Shown piece after piece: positions 26,116-35,091 of a stretch of 64,000 nt of DNA. The DNA is taken from NCBI RefSeq assembly GCF_003985155.1, contig NZ_ML133686.1, positions 528,001 to 592,000 of the forward strand, read 5' to 3'. Source of the stretch: Rhizobium vallis (lineage in GTDB: Bacteria; Pseudomonadota; Alphaproteobacteria; Rhizobiales; Rhizobiaceae). The notes under the pieces were generated by a model. That model was not told the DNA's origin. It saw nothing but the letters and a program-made list of their open reading frames with translations, and ran no database searches. Every line of letters starts with the position of its first letter. The stretch's first letter is position 1. The translations under genes were made by a program, and so were the position numbers.

Positions 26116-27101
26116 ACCGGATCTCCCGTAACCGCAAAACATGCCACGCGCCGCTGCGGCTCGACGGTGACCAGGGGCGGAACCTTCTGTGAGCAAATCT
26201 CCATCCGCTTGGGACAGCGCGGGTGAAACCGGCAGCCTTCCGGCGGCATGGCAAGGTTCGGCGGGCGTCCCTCCAGCGAAGGCCGCGTCGTCGCATCGCC
26301 GATGCGCGGCAGGCTGCCGACGAGGTGCTGCGTATAGGGGTGGAGCGGCATGCTGAAGAGTTTGGCGGTCGGCGCTTCCTCGACGAGACGCCCGGCATAG
26401 ACGATGCCGATGCGGTCGGAGACCGTCGCGTGAACCCCCATGTCATGGGTGACGAACAGGAAGGACGAGCCCATGTCGCGCTGGATCTCGCGGATCATCG
26501 ACAGGACGTCGCGCTGAACGATCACGTCGAGCGCGGTCGTCGGTTCGTCGGCGATGATGAATTCCGGCGTCAGGATCGTGGCAAGTGCAATGGTCATGCG
26601 CTGACGCATGCCGCCGGAGAGTTCGTGCGGATAGGCGTCGAGCAGCTGCGGATCGAGCTTCAGCCGCTGCAGATGGGTGGCGACCCTTTCGAAAAACACA
26701 CGCCTGTCGACCTTCATGTGGCGAAAGGCAAAATCGGTGAAGGAGTGACGAATCCGGCGCACCGGATTGAGCACATTCATCGAACCCTGCATGATGTAGG
26801 ACAGATGTCGCCAGCGCAGCGCCATGCGCTCTTCCGGCTTCATTGCGTAAATGTCCTGGGTGCCGCCGGCGAAATGGAATTTCACGTTCCCCGATACGAC
26901 CCTCAGCGGCGGTCGGATCGCGCCGGCAATGGTCTTGATCAGGGTCGTCTTGCCGCTGCTCGATTCACCGGCAACGCCATAGACCTCACCGCGGCCGATT
27001 GTCAGGCTGATATCGTCGACGGCGCGCACTTCGCGATCGACGCCATAAAGGAAGGCGCGGTAATAGGCCTTCAGATTCTGGATTTCGACCAAAGGGTCCA
27101 T
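26112..27101 (-). CDS. Opp-type ABC importer ATPase (OppD-like)
   Basis: This 329-residue ATPase has Walker A GESSSGKTT, signature LSGGMRQRMTIALA, Walker B FIIADEPTTALD and the C-terminal oligopeptide/dipeptide domain with the CRFHPRCPKRMEIC Cys motif, which in OppD-class proteins can hold an iron-sulfur cluster. It starts one base after the permease stop and overlaps the second ATPase gene. Substrate choice is set by the binding protein; the context suggests arabinose-containing oligosaccharides rather than peptides. Confidence 0.9.
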   Translation of the reverse strand: MDPLVEIQNLKAYYRAFLYGVDREVRAVDDISLTIGRGEVYGVAGESSSGKTTLIKTIAGAIRPPLRVVSGNVKFHFAGGTQDIYAMKPEERMALRWRHLSYIMQGSMNVLNPVRRIRHSFTDFAFRHMKVDRRVFFERVATHLQRLKLDPQLLDAYPHELSGGMRQRMTIALATILTPEFIIADEPTTALDVIVQRDVLSMIREIQRDMGSSFLFVTHDMGVHATVSDRIGIVYAGRLVEEAPTAKLFSMPLHPYTQHLVGSLPRIGDATTRPSLEGRPPNLAMPPEGCRFHPRCPKRMEICSQKVPPLVTVEPQRRVACFAVTGDPV

Positions 27102-27102
27102 A

Positions 27103-27960
27103 CTAACTTCCCATCCGATTCAGCCGGCTGCGCGGATCATTGTATTCGTTCATCGACATCGACAGCAGGAAGAGCGCCAGGAAGAGGATGACGATGACGG
27201 CGACGGGGGCTGCCACCCACCACCATATGCCTGATATCAGCGCCGAATGGGCATTGGCCCAGTAGATCATCATGCCCATGGTCGGCGTCTCGATATCGGT
27301 GAAGCCGAGCACCGACAGGGTGATCTCCATGCCGATCGACCAGATCATGTTGTTCATCGTCGTGGCGAAGACGATCGGCAGCACATACGGCAGGTGCTCC
27401 TCCACGAGGATCTTGCGCATCGTCATGCCGGAATAGACGCTCTGGGTGGTGAATGGTCGGCTCTTCAGGCCGAGCGCCACGGAGCGGATCAGCCGAGCAT
27501 CATAGGACCAGCCGAGCGAGGCCATGATGACGATCAGCACGGCCCAGGTCATGTTGTCCTTCAGCACGAAATAGAAAAGGATCAGCAGCGGAAATTGCGG
27601 GATGACCATGACGCTGTCGTTGATCGCCATCAGCACCCGGTCGACCGTGCCGCCGGCATAACCGGCCACCAGCCCGACAACCAGCGAGATGATGCGCGAG
27701 AGAAAGGCGACGCCGATGCCGAAAAACAGCGTGTTGCGCAGCGCCGTCGTCAGCTGCCAGAATACATCCTGGCCTCGTGAGGTGGTGCCCAGCCAATATT
27801 CGCTATCCGGCGGCATATCGGGCGGCAGGAGATAGATGTCGGTCGCGCCATAGGGCGAGAAATAGGACAAGATGACGAAGCCGACGATGACGGCAAAGAG
27901 CAGCAGACCGCAGAGGAATTCCATGTTCTGGCGGGCGAGGTCGCGGATGATGGTAAACAT
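27103..27960 (-). CDS. ABC importer permease (OppC/DppC-like)
   Basis: This 285-residue inner-membrane permease has about six helices. An N-terminal helix (FLCGLLLFAVIVGFVILSYF) is followed by a periplasmic loop with the GTTSRGQDVFWQL motif typical of the DppC/OppC family. The cytoplasmic EAA-type loop lies around ARLIRSVALGLKSRPFTTQSV. It is coupled to the preceding permease gene by 3 bases and to the ATPase gene by 1 base. It forms the heterodimeric channel with the product of 27964-28968. Confidence 0.9.
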   Translation of the reverse strand: MFTIIRDLARQNMEFLCGLLLFAVIVGFVILSYFSPYGATDIYLLPPDMPPDSEYWLGTTSRGQDVFWQLTTALRNTLFFGIGVAFLSRIISLVVGLVAGYAGGTVDRVLMAINDSVMVIPQFPLLILFYFVLKDNMTWAVLIVIMASLGWSYDARLIRSVALGLKSRPFTTQSVYSGMTMRKILVEEHLPYVLPIVFATTMNNMIWSIGMEITLSVLGFTDIETPTMGMMIYWANAHSALISGIWWWVAAPVAVIVILFLALFLLSMSMNEYNDPRSRLNRMGS

Positions 27961-27963
27961 GGC

Positions 27964-28968
27964 CTATTCCACCTTGATGCGCGGATCGATCAGCGGGCTC
28001 AGCACGTCGATGATGAAGACGGCGGCGGCGACGCCGACGATCGAGAGCGCGCTGAGACCGAGCACCAGGCTGTAGTCGCCGGCATGCACCGCTTCGATCA
28101 GCAGATTGCCGATGCCGGGATAGCCGAAGACGATTTCCGTGATGACCGTGCCGTTGAAGATCGCGCCGAGCGACATGGCAAGCCCGGTGAATTGCGGCAC
28201 CATGGCATTGCGGGCGATGTAGGAGCGCAGGATCTTTCCCTTGGGAACGCCGCCGAGCTCGGCAAAGACGACATAGTCGTCGGTGATGATGTTGGAAACC
28301 AATGCCCGCATGCCGATCAGCCAGCTGCCGGCGCCGACAAGGATCAGCGACAGGGCCGGCAGGATGGAGTGTTTGAGGATATCGAAGATGAGAGCAAAGG
28401 AGAGGTCCAGATTGGCGTTCATCTCATAGCCGCCATTGATCGGCAGCACCGGCCAGATAAAGCCGAAGACGATGAGAAGCACGAAGGCGAGGATATAATA
28501 GGGAATGGGCAGCATCGCGATGAAGACGAGACTGACGGCCTTCAGCACCATGTCCTTGCGGTAATAGCCGGCAAGCGCGCCGATCGCATTGCCGAGCACG
28601 AAGGTGATCAGCGTCGACACCGTCATCAGCCCGATCGTCCAGGGCAGGGAGCGCAGAATGATGGTGGAGACGGGGGTCGGAAAGGCCGAGAGCGAGGGGC
28701 CGAGATCGCCGGTCGCAAGCCGCAGCCAGAAATGCAGATATTGCTCCCAGATCGAGCCCTGCATTCCGTACAGCTCGCGTAGCGACTGGCGCATCAGTTC
28801 GATCGCATTGGGATCCGACTGACCCATCTGGGTGATCGCACCTATGCTTTCTTCGACCGGGTCGATCGGGGTCAGGTGGGTGACGAAGAAGGTGATCGTC
28901 ACGCCGAGAAAGACGACGAGCAGAAACTGACCAAACCGCTTCAGCACAAAGATCAGATAGGACGTCAT
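27964..28968 (-). CDS. ABC importer permease (OppB/DppB-like)
   Basis: This 334-residue permease begins with the OppB-type helix (YLIFVLKRFGQFLLVVFLGVT) followed by FFVTHLTPIDPV, a large periplasmic loop, and the LALGAIFNGTVITEIVFGYPGIG block that marks this subfamily. Another five helices follow the first. It lies 120 bases downstream of the binding-protein gene, in the same orientation, and directly upstream of the second permease gene. Confidence 0.9.
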   Translation of the reverse strand: MTSYLIFVLKRFGQFLLVVFLGVTITFFVTHLTPIDPVEESIGAITQMGQSDPNAIELMRQSLRELYGMQGSIWEQYLHFWLRLATGDLGPSLSAFPTPVSTIILRSLPWTIGLMTVSTLITFVLGNAIGALAGYYRKDMVLKAVSLVFIAMLPIPYYILAFVLLIVFGFIWPVLPINGGYEMNANLDLSFALIFDILKHSILPALSLILVGAGSWLIGMRALVSNIITDDYVVFAELGGVPKGKILRSYIARNAMVPQFTGLAMSLGAIFNGTVITEIVFGYPGIGNLLIEAVHAGDYSLVLGLSALSIVGVAAAVFIIDVLSPLIDPRIKVE

Positions 28969-29088
28969 AAGGCGGAAGTTCCTCTCTGGTTCCTCTCTTG
29001 AAAGGATCGACGAGCACGGGCGGCTTCAAGCCACATGCCCGTCGATGAGGGGGCCGGCGCGATGGCTCGCGCGCCGGCGTTGGGAGGG

Positions 29089-30993
29089 TTATTTCGGTTG
29101 AGCCGGTTTCAGCTTGACCATCATCAACCTGGAGTTCGCCCAGTTCGGCACCGGATCCGTATAGGGGTCCTTGATCGTCGGATAGCCGGTCCAATAGGTC
29201 GTATCCATCGACGTGAAGACGTTATAGGACATCAGCGGGATCGTCGGCATTTCGCGGGTGACCAGCTTCAGATAGTCCTTGCCGAGCTCCATGCCCTTCG
29301 GATCGTCGGCACTGATGCCGCGGATGCTCTCGATGATCTTGTCGAGCTCCGGATTGGACCAACGCTGCCAGTTGCGCGGCGGCTGAACGTCACCCTTCTT
29401 CGCGACGAACTGGGAGTGCCAGCTGTCGAGGAAGAAGGAGAGGTCGGGATCGCCGCCCCAGGTTTCGACGCTCCAGGCGATCGCCACCTGGAAATCGCCG
29501 GGCTGCAGCGCCGTCTGCCAAAGTTTCGCGGCGGGAACGGCTTTGGCGTCGATACCGAAGGCCGCCCATTGCTGCGCGATCAGCGTGCCGGCGCGAGTGA
29601 AGACCGAGCGAGTGTCGCCTTCGACCGTCATTCGGATCTTGAAGGGCTGGCCGTCCGGAGTCAGCCATTTGCCGCCGGATTTCTTGAAGCCTGCCTTTTC
29701 CAGAAGTTCGCCGGCCGCTTTCGGGTCCGGTTTCCACCAGCCATAGCCGAAGGCACCGCTGATCGCCTCCGGATCGGTCGGGATCTGGTCCTTGAACTTC
29801 GGCTGCTTGCGCAGGATATCGGCGATCTGTTGCCCGACTGTCGGGTCATAGGGCTTGATCTTGCTCTTGCCGGTATCGATCTCGAAATTCTTCAGCCAAT
29901 CCTGCATCGGCGCCTGATAGTCTTTCATCGTAGCCGCCGTCGGCGGCACGCCGAGCGCCGAAAGCGTCGCCGCCCCGCGGTAGCTCGCCATGTCGACGGC
30001 CTTGATGTCGATCAGCAGCGCCAGCGCCCAGCGCACATCGGCATTGTCGAACGGCGGATTCTGGGTGTTGAAGATGACGGCCGGAAGCGTCGGATCCGGA
30101 TGGGCGAAGGGGAAGCCCGGGAACCAGGTGTCGATCGTCTTCGACTTCTCCTTGAGGGTGAACATGCCCTCCGGCGTGTTGTCGTGGATGATATCGAGAT
30201 TGTGCTCGAGCTGGGCGATCGTGCGCTTATCCGGCGGGCCGGGATCGGTATAGGTCACATATTTCGGGGCCGGCTCGCCGAAGCGGGCCAGCGAGGTCCG
30301 CTGCCAGTCGTCGCGCTTCTCCCAGGTATACCATTTGCCCTGCGGGTCGTAGGCCTTCAGCTTGTAGGCGCCGAGCGAGACGGGGTTGGCGAAATCGTAG
30401 CGAAGCGGATCTTCGACTTTCTCGAAGACGTGCTTGGGCATGATCCAGGCGCCGTTCCAGCGAACGGTGAAAATGGCGTGGAAGCGCGAGTTGGGCTTCT
30501 TCAGCTTGAACACGACGGTCTGGGGATCGGTCGCCTCGACGCTTGCCACCTGCACCGAGAAGGCCGCACTCCAGACCATGCCGGGATGGTCCATCTGGGT
30601 CTTGACGGTATAAACCACGTCGTCGGCCGTAAATTCCACGCCGTCGCTCCAGTAGAGCCCCTTGCGCAGTTTCACGGTCATCTCGGTGAAGTCGGCATTA
30701 TATTGCGGCTTGTCGGCGGCGAGCGAATTGTCCCAGGCCGCGCCGCCAAGCCCTTGTTCGGGGTCGATGTACCAGAGCGTATCCATGGTCAGTTGCTGCA
30801 GGCCGGTTGATACGCCGCCCCCGCCATTGACCCAGATGTTGAACCAGCCGGGATTTTTGATCGTCCCTTCCGGATTTTCGACGATGAGCGTCTCCTTGCG
30901 GGGCAAGGAGGTGTAGTCATCGGCCTTGGCGGCGGCTGCCAGACTGAGTGCGGCCAGCGCGACGCCGAATGCGAGCCTCTTCCACTGTTGCAT
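29089..30993 (-). CDS. Periplasmic solute-binding protein, family 5 (Opp/AgpA type)
   Basis: I start at the ATG at 30993, which has GGGAGG upstream and leads into a signal peptide (WKRLAFGVALAALSLAAAAKA); the product is 634 residues. The SBP family 5 core is obvious (YNADFTEMTVKLRKGLYWSDGVEFTADDVVYT). In rhizobia, binding proteins of this large family-5 type serve glycosides such as alpha-galactosides as well as peptides. Sitting directly after a GH51 arabinofuranosidase gene, it most likely binds arabino-oligosaccharides. A plant cell-wall glycan fragment taken up and trimmed in the cytoplasm would make biological sense. Confidence 0.88.
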   Translation of the reverse strand: MQQWKRLAFGVALAALSLAAAAKADDYTSLPRKETLIVENPEGTIKNPGWFNIWVNGGGGVSTGLQQLTMDTLWYIDPEQGLGGAAWDNSLAADKPQYNADFTEMTVKLRKGLYWSDGVEFTADDVVYTVKTQMDHPGMVWSAAFSVQVASVEATDPQTVVFKLKKPNSRFHAIFTVRWNGAWIMPKHVFEKVEDPLRYDFANPVSLGAYKLKAYDPQGKWYTWEKRDDWQRTSLARFGEPAPKYVTYTDPGPPDKRTIAQLEHNLDIIHDNTPEGMFTLKEKSKTIDTWFPGFPFAHPDPTLPAVIFNTQNPPFDNADVRWALALLIDIKAVDMASYRGAATLSALGVPPTAATMKDYQAPMQDWLKNFEIDTGKSKIKPYDPTVGQQIADILRKQPKFKDQIPTDPEAISGAFGYGWWKPDPKAAGELLEKAGFKKSGGKWLTPDGQPFKIRMTVEGDTRSVFTRAGTLIAQQWAAFGIDAKAVPAAKLWQTALQPGDFQVAIAWSVETWGGDPDLSFFLDSWHSQFVAKKGDVQPPRNWQRWSNPELDKIIESIRGISADDPKGMELGKDYLKLVTREMPTIPLMSYNVFTSMDTTYWTGYPTIKDPYTDPVPNWANSRLMMVKLKPAQPK

Positions 30994-31181
30994 GAACTCC
31001 TCCCTAGAAAGCGACGATACGGCGGCCGCTAAGGCACGCATGGGCACGTCGCGGTTGTCGGTTCGCAGAAGCCGGAGCTTGGCAGCTCGAGGCCTCGGCG
31101 AACCATCCCTCCGGCTCGCTGCCTCCTCGCAGTGAGCCGAATACTCTGAGCCGGGGCCGATGGGCTGCCCGGCGACGGCTG

Positions 31182-32690
31182 TCACACCGACAGCCGGATG
31201 ACGCTGTAGGACAGCGGCTTCAAGGCCGCCCGCAACCTTCCGTCCTCGACCTTCGCAGTCTCGACGTTGACGGGAACGACCGTCCCCGGCCGCGCGGCCG
31301 TGTTGACCGCTTCCAGATCACTGTGGGTCATTTCCACCTGCTCGATCAGGCGAGCATTTCCGAACCCTTCCAGTCGCACGTCGAGATCGAGCGCCGTATC
31401 CGGATGACGGTTGACAGCAAAGAAGGTGAGCGACCGGCCGTCTTCGGAATGGACTGCCGATACGTCGAGATAGGGAACGTCGTTCTCCTCGTCGCTGTCA
31501 TAGGTCGGGCCATCGACGACGAGCTGCAGTGCTGTGCCGCGGCCATATCGGGAGGCGTAGTAGAAGGGGTAATAAATGGTCTGGCGCCAGGCAGCACCGC
31601 CATCCTCGGTCATGATCGGGGCAATGACGTTGACGAGCTGGGCGATGCACGCGATGCGCACCCGGTCGGAACGGCGGATGAAGGTGTTCAGGATGCCGCC
31701 GACCTGCAGCACGTCCTCGAAATTATAGACGTCTTCCAGCAGATGCGGTGCATCCGGCCAGTCGTCGCGGGCCAGGATTTCCTTGTCCTGCTGGTTGGAA
31801 TGATACCAGACATTCCATTCGTCGAAGGAAATGCCGATGGTTTTCTTCGAGCGCTTCTTCGCCTTGATGTAATCGATCACGCCGCCGATCGTGGTGATGT
31901 AGCGGTCGAGCTTCGTCGCGCGGGCGAGATAGTTGAGCGTATTCTTCTCGCGGTTGGCAAAATACATATGCAGCGAGATATGGTCGGCGCTGTCGTAGCA
32001 CTGTTCGAGAACCTGAGCCTCCCAATCGGGATAGGTCTTCATATCCGAATTGGACGAGCCGCAGACCACGAGTTCGAGCGACTTGTCGAAGCCGCGCATC
32101 GCTTTCGCCGTCTCATCCGCCAGCCGGCCATATTCATAGGCCGACTTGTGACCGACCTGCCAGGGACCGTCCATCTCGTTGCCGAGGCACCACAATTTGA
32201 CATCATGCGGATTGGACCAACCGTGCTTGCGGCGCAGATCCGACCAGTAAGTGCCGCCGGGATGATTGCAGTATTCCAGGAAATTGCGGGCGGCATCCAG
32301 GCCGCGTGATCCCAGATTGACGGCAAGCATCGGCTTGGTATTCGCCTTCTTGCACCAATCGACGAATTCGTTGACGCCGATCTGATTGGCCTCGCGGGTG
32401 CGCCAGGCAAGGTCGAGACGTACCGGGCGCTCCGAACGCGGGCCGACGCCGTCTTCCCAATTATAGGCCGATACGAAATTGCCGCCGGGATATCGGCAGT
32501 ATGGCGTATCGAGCTCACGAACCAGATCAAGGACGTCGCGGCGAAAACCGTCTTCGTCGGCTGTGGGATGTCCCGGCTCGTAGATGCCGCCGTAAATCGC
32601 TCTGCCCAGATGCTCGAGAAACGAGCTGTAGAGCCTGGAATCAATGGTCGCGATGCGGAAATCGCGGTGGGCAACGACATTCGTCTTCAA
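31182..32690 (-). CDS. abfA: GH51 alpha-L-arabinofuranosidase
   Basis: This enzyme hydrolyses terminal alpha-L-arabinofuranosyl residues from arabinan or arabinoxylan fragments and is predicted to be intracellular (no signal peptide). I start at a TTG (32690) with an ideal GGGAGG spacing, giving 502 residues; a TTG eight codons upstream is also open. Glycosidase family 51 features: CRYPGGNFVSAYNWEDG, acid/base Glu172 in CLGNEMDG and nucleophile Glu291 in SFDEWNVW, at the positions normal for the family. The C-terminal beta domain is complete. It heads the importer operon and follows an ArsR-like regulator gene. Confidence 0.92.
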   Translation of the reverse strand: MKTNVVAHRDFRIATIDSRLYSSFLEHLGRAIYGGIYEPGHPTADEDGFRRDVLDLVRELDTPYCRYPGGNFVSAYNWEDGVGPRSERPVRLDLAWRTREANQIGVNEFVDWCKKANTKPMLAVNLGSRGLDAARNFLEYCNHPGGTYWSDLRRKHGWSNPHDVKLWCLGNEMDGPWQVGHKSAYEYGRLADETAKAMRGFDKSLELVVCGSSNSDMKTYPDWEAQVLEQCYDSADHISLHMYFANREKNTLNYLARATKLDRYITTIGGVIDYIKAKKRSKKTIGISFDEWNVWYHSNQQDKEILARDDWPDAPHLLEDVYNFEDVLQVGGILNTFIRRSDRVRIACIAQLVNVIAPIMTEDGGAAWRQTIYYPFYYASRYGRGTALQLVVDGPTYDSDEENDVPYLDVSAVHSEDGRSLTFFAVNRHPDTALDLDVRLEGFGNARLIEQVEMTHSDLEAVNTAARPGTVVPVNVETAKVEDGRLRAALKPLSYSVIRLSV

Positions 32691-32780
32691 CGGATCCTCC
32701 CGTTTATGTATCAAGAATTTTGTTTTCTTGCCTCTAACTTGATATCAGGAATGTCGTTCTGTCAACCAAACCGCATCTTT

Positions 32781-32798
32781 AATCATACTAATATGATT
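32781..32798. promoter_or_regulatory. Inverted repeat upstream of the arabinofuranosidase gene
   Basis: AATCATA-CTAA-TATGATT has two perfect 7-bp arms in an AT-rich leader about 90 bases before the GH51 start. This suits an operator for the upstream ArsR-like regulator or another dimeric factor. It differs in sequence from the repeat at 33836-33855, although both contain an ATCAT half-site. Confidence 0.4.
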
Positions 32799-32899
32799 TT
32801 CAGAAAAATTAATTTATTACAATAGTTTGATGTATTTCAGTTTATGCTGATGTGAAAAAGAAGTGCATGATTGAAATCAAGATATCCGATATTGATCGA

Positions 32900-33826
32900 T
32901 TAGACGTGCAGCCGCATGATGATATCGCGGCCGTGATTTCCGAAGCCGCGGCCGAAAATATTCACGCCGCCGGTATGGCCGGCATTTTCTGCGATGCCGA
33001 CCCGGAGCCGGATGGAGGAGTGCTGGGCAAGGGCGAGATCGCTGAGCGTGACATTCGATGCGGCGATGCCGTCGATGAAGGTTCCGCGCGTCGAGATCCG
33101 CCAGGTCTTCATCGTCCCATATTGCGAGCCCTCGAGCTTCCACCATGCCGGCGTGAAGGCGCCGCGCTTGTCGCCGTAGTCGCCCGGCGAGGTCCAGGTG
33201 CCGATCGCCATGCCGTTGACCCAGAGCGTGATATCGGAGGGCCAGTCCGGATTGGTGCCGGGCACCTCCGACGAAAGTTCCAGCGAAAACTCGATGGCAC
33301 GGATATCCTTGTTCAACACCTTGGCATTGTTGGGGAATTTATATTCCACATAGCCCCGTCCGAACCAGACCAGACCGGCCTGCATGCGCTGCGGATCAAG
33401 GAAATAATCGGGCACATCGAGGGGGCCGATGACGCTCTCGGTCGAGCAAAGACCGCAGGGCGCATGAACGTCGCAACTGGTGTAAAGTCCGACCGGCATC
33501 TCGACTTCGATGATATTGTTGGCCCTTTGGGCGGCACTTTCCTCGAAGCTGATCAGAATTTCGCTGTAGATTGCGGAGCAGATCTTCTGGTTTCCCTTCC
33601 GGGCTTTCGCCAGTTGGGAATCGACAAGCCGGGCGTCTTCCAAAATCTGGATGCCGGTTGCGACGGTGGATTGGGGGAGAGAAAGAGTCCGCGCGATATC
33701 GTTGATATTCATTGGTCCCTTAGCGCAGAGCAGCCTGAGTATCTCAACTCTTGCCGGTGCCGAAAGCGCGCGCAATGCATCATTATTCTCGCCGGCGGCA
33801 ATCGTCAAAAACGAGCGTTCCATCAT
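32900..33826 (-). CDS. ArsR-type HTH regulator with large sensory domain
   Basis: In this 308-residue regulator, residues 15-85 form an ArsR winged helix (LSAPARVEILRLLCAKGPMNINDIARTLSLPQSTVATGIQ is its helix-turn-helix span). The following 220 residues are far longer than in metal-sensing ArsR proteins. They begin with a C-x5-C-x2-C cluster (C118, C124, C127) and continue as a beta-rich domain (GRGYVEYKFPNNA, WVNGMAIGTW, GAFTPAWWKLEGSQYG) resembling a carbohydrate-binding jelly roll. It lies upstream of and in line with the GH51/importer operon, so it is probably that operon's sugar-responsive switch. A decayed piece of a paralogue lies at 4089-4160. Confidence 0.75.
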   Translation of the reverse strand: MMERSFLTIAAGENNDALRALSAPARVEILRLLCAKGPMNINDIARTLSLPQSTVATGIQILEDARLVDSQLAKARKGNQKICSAIYSEILISFEESAAQRANNIIEVEMPVGLYTSCDVHAPCGLCSTESVIGPLDVPDYFLDPQRMQAGLVWFGRGYVEYKFPNNAKVLNKDIRAIEFSLELSSEVPGTNPDWPSDITLWVNGMAIGTWTSPGDYGDKRGAFTPAWWKLEGSQYGTMKTWRISTRGTFIDGIAASNVTLSDLALAQHSSIRLRVGIAENAGHTGGVNIFGRGFGNHGRDIIMRLHV

Positions 33827-33835
33827 TTCCCCATC

Positions 33836-33855
33836 ATTTCCGATGAAATGATGTA
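33836..33855. promoter_or_regulatory. Palindrome at the regulator gene start, likely autoregulatory operator
   Basis: ATCATTTC-CGAT-GAAATGAT has perfect 8-bp arms and lies 9 bases before the regulator ATG. A further CATCATTTCC half-site overlaps the start itself. The position suggests autorepression by the ArsR-like protein. Confidence 0.5.
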
Positions 33856-33945
33856 TATCGGAAATTATGATACGGCAAGTGGGCGCTTCAAAGGTGAGGG
33901 ATCGAAAGAGGTCGGAAACCTTCGACTAGCAGCATTATTCAGCAT

Positions 33946-34329
33946 TCAGCGACGCACATTGACAGGCGCATATAGGGAAACGCCCGCCTTTTCGGCCGCT
34001 GCCTGCAGACGTTTGTCTCTGGTCCATAAGGCTGCTCGCTGATCAAGGAGGACCGAGGCGCGCAAGTGGGTATCCGTATAACCGATGCCCATGCTGAAAA
34101 TGTTGTGGCGATCAATCATCGTCATCACTTCGTCGTGTGTGGCGACGGACACCTCGCGTTGGGCCGCCAGGAAAGCGATAACGCTGCCGCGATTGCGGAA
34201 GCTGCCAAGAGCCAACTCGCCAATCACAACCGGATGGCACAGGAGACGATCGTCCTCAATAATCGCACGCAGCTCTGAATCGGCATGGCGGAAATGGTCA
34301 ATCCAGATAGAAGTGTCCGCCAGTATCAC
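33946..34329 (-). CDS. vapC: VapC-type PIN-domain ribonuclease toxin
   Basis: This 127-residue PIN domain has the acidic metal-binding set visible at D5 (LADTSIWIDHF), E38 (VIGELALGS), D86 (GYTDTHL) and D105 (TRDKRL). It begins at a GTG that overlaps the antitoxin stop, the usual VapBC arrangement. VapC toxins cut initiator tRNA or rRNA when freed from VapB. All catalytic residues are kept, so it is probably active. Confidence 0.92.
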   Translation of the reverse strand: MILADTSIWIDHFRHADSELRAIIEDDRLLCHPVVIGELALGSFRNRGSVIAFLAAQREVSVATHDEVMTMIDRHNIFSMGIGYTDTHLRASVLLDQRAALWTRDKRLQAAAEKAGVSLYAPVNVRR

Positions 34330-34526
34330 TTGGCCGCGGCGCTCCGGCGTCGTGGGGCTGCCTCTGCATCCGGCATGGTTCCTCCGAGCGCGATGAGGCG
34401 CTTTCCGGACTCCACTCGGACAAGCGTCTCCAACGCCTGGCGGACGAGAGCGGCAGTTTCTTTTGTGCCGGTGAGGGCCCTGGCTCTTTCCAGGAGAGCG
34501 TCGTCGAGGTTGATAGTCGATCGCAT
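34326..34526 (-). CDS. vapB: VapB-type antitoxin
   Basis: This 66-residue antitoxin begins MRSTINLDDALLERARALTG, the ribbon-helix-helix-like DNA-binding start of the VapB/DUF2191 type. A flexible C-terminal tail (GGTMPDAEAAPRRRSAAAK) would wrap the toxin. AGGAGG precedes the ATG. The stop overlaps the vapC GTG. It should repress its own promoter through the palindrome at 34557-34572. Confidence 0.9.
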   Translation of the reverse strand: MRSTINLDDALLERARALTGTKETAALVRQALETLVRVESGKRLIALGGTMPDAEAAPRRRSAAAK

Positions 34527-34556
34527 CGTCCAGCCTCCTTGTCCTGGCGTTTAAAT

Positions 34557-34572
34557 AGCACCATTTGGTGCT
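34557..34572. promoter_or_regulatory. vapBC operator palindrome
   Basis: AGCACCATTTGGTGCT is a perfect palindrome with 7-bp arms and a 2-base centre, starting 31 bases before the vapB ATG. This is where VapB antitoxins normally bind. Confidence 0.65.
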
Positions 34573-34704
34573 GAAAGCTATGCCTGCCGCTCGACCCCAT
34601 ACGTCGGAAATTGTTAGACTAGGACGCTCAATAGCGGGCCGAACGATGGATACTCTATATTAAAATAACGACCCGGCCGGACCGTTTACAACCTGCAAAC
34701 TGCT

Positions 34705-35019
34705 GTGCCAGAAGAACTAAGCTCTTGGGGGTATGAGATGGGTTATATCGCTGCCACATGTGAATACGGGTTGGTAATGCGGAAAGCCGCTCTGGCCGAA
34801 AAAACCCTTGCGCGGCAAGTTCTTGACGACGTGATGCAGGGCATCGACCTTATTGCGGAAAACGAGGATCTTCTGACGTTCGGACCATTGTTTGGAGAAG
34901 AGGCTTACCAAGCCATTATGCGGCGCCTCGAGATCGCTGGTCTTGTCTATGTCGACGATTATTTCGGCTTGGATTTTCTGGTGCCTCACTGGGCGGGAAT
35001 CGGTGTTCAGTGGCGATAG
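34705..35019 (+). CDS. Small hypothetical protein beside immunity genes
   Basis: A GTG at 34705 gives 104 residues; the ATG at 34738 (93 residues, GGGGG upstream) is equally likely. The protein is acidic, helical and soluble (AALAEKTLARQVLDDVMQGIDLIAENEDLL) and has no motif I know. It stands 70 bases before an Imm53 gene and is followed in line by an ankyrin gene, so it could be another immunity protein. That is context only. Composition is slightly AT-richer than core genes. Confidence 0.5.
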   Translation: MPEELSSWGYEMGYIAATCEYGLVMRKAALAEKTLARQVLDDVMQGIDLIAENEDLLTFGPLFGEEAYQAIMRRLEIAGLVYVDDYFGLDFLVPHWAGIGVQWR

Positions 35020-35091
35020 CGACGGTTTCGATCCGGTGGTGACGGTCGGTGACATCTAGGTAGCGCGAGAGATTGAAAGGTGGGGTAACTG

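Noticed and set aside
29035..30810. 591-codon frame antisense to the binding-protein gene
   Set aside because: The minus-strand gene has signal peptide and family sequence throughout; the antisense product is Arg/Leu-rich shadow.
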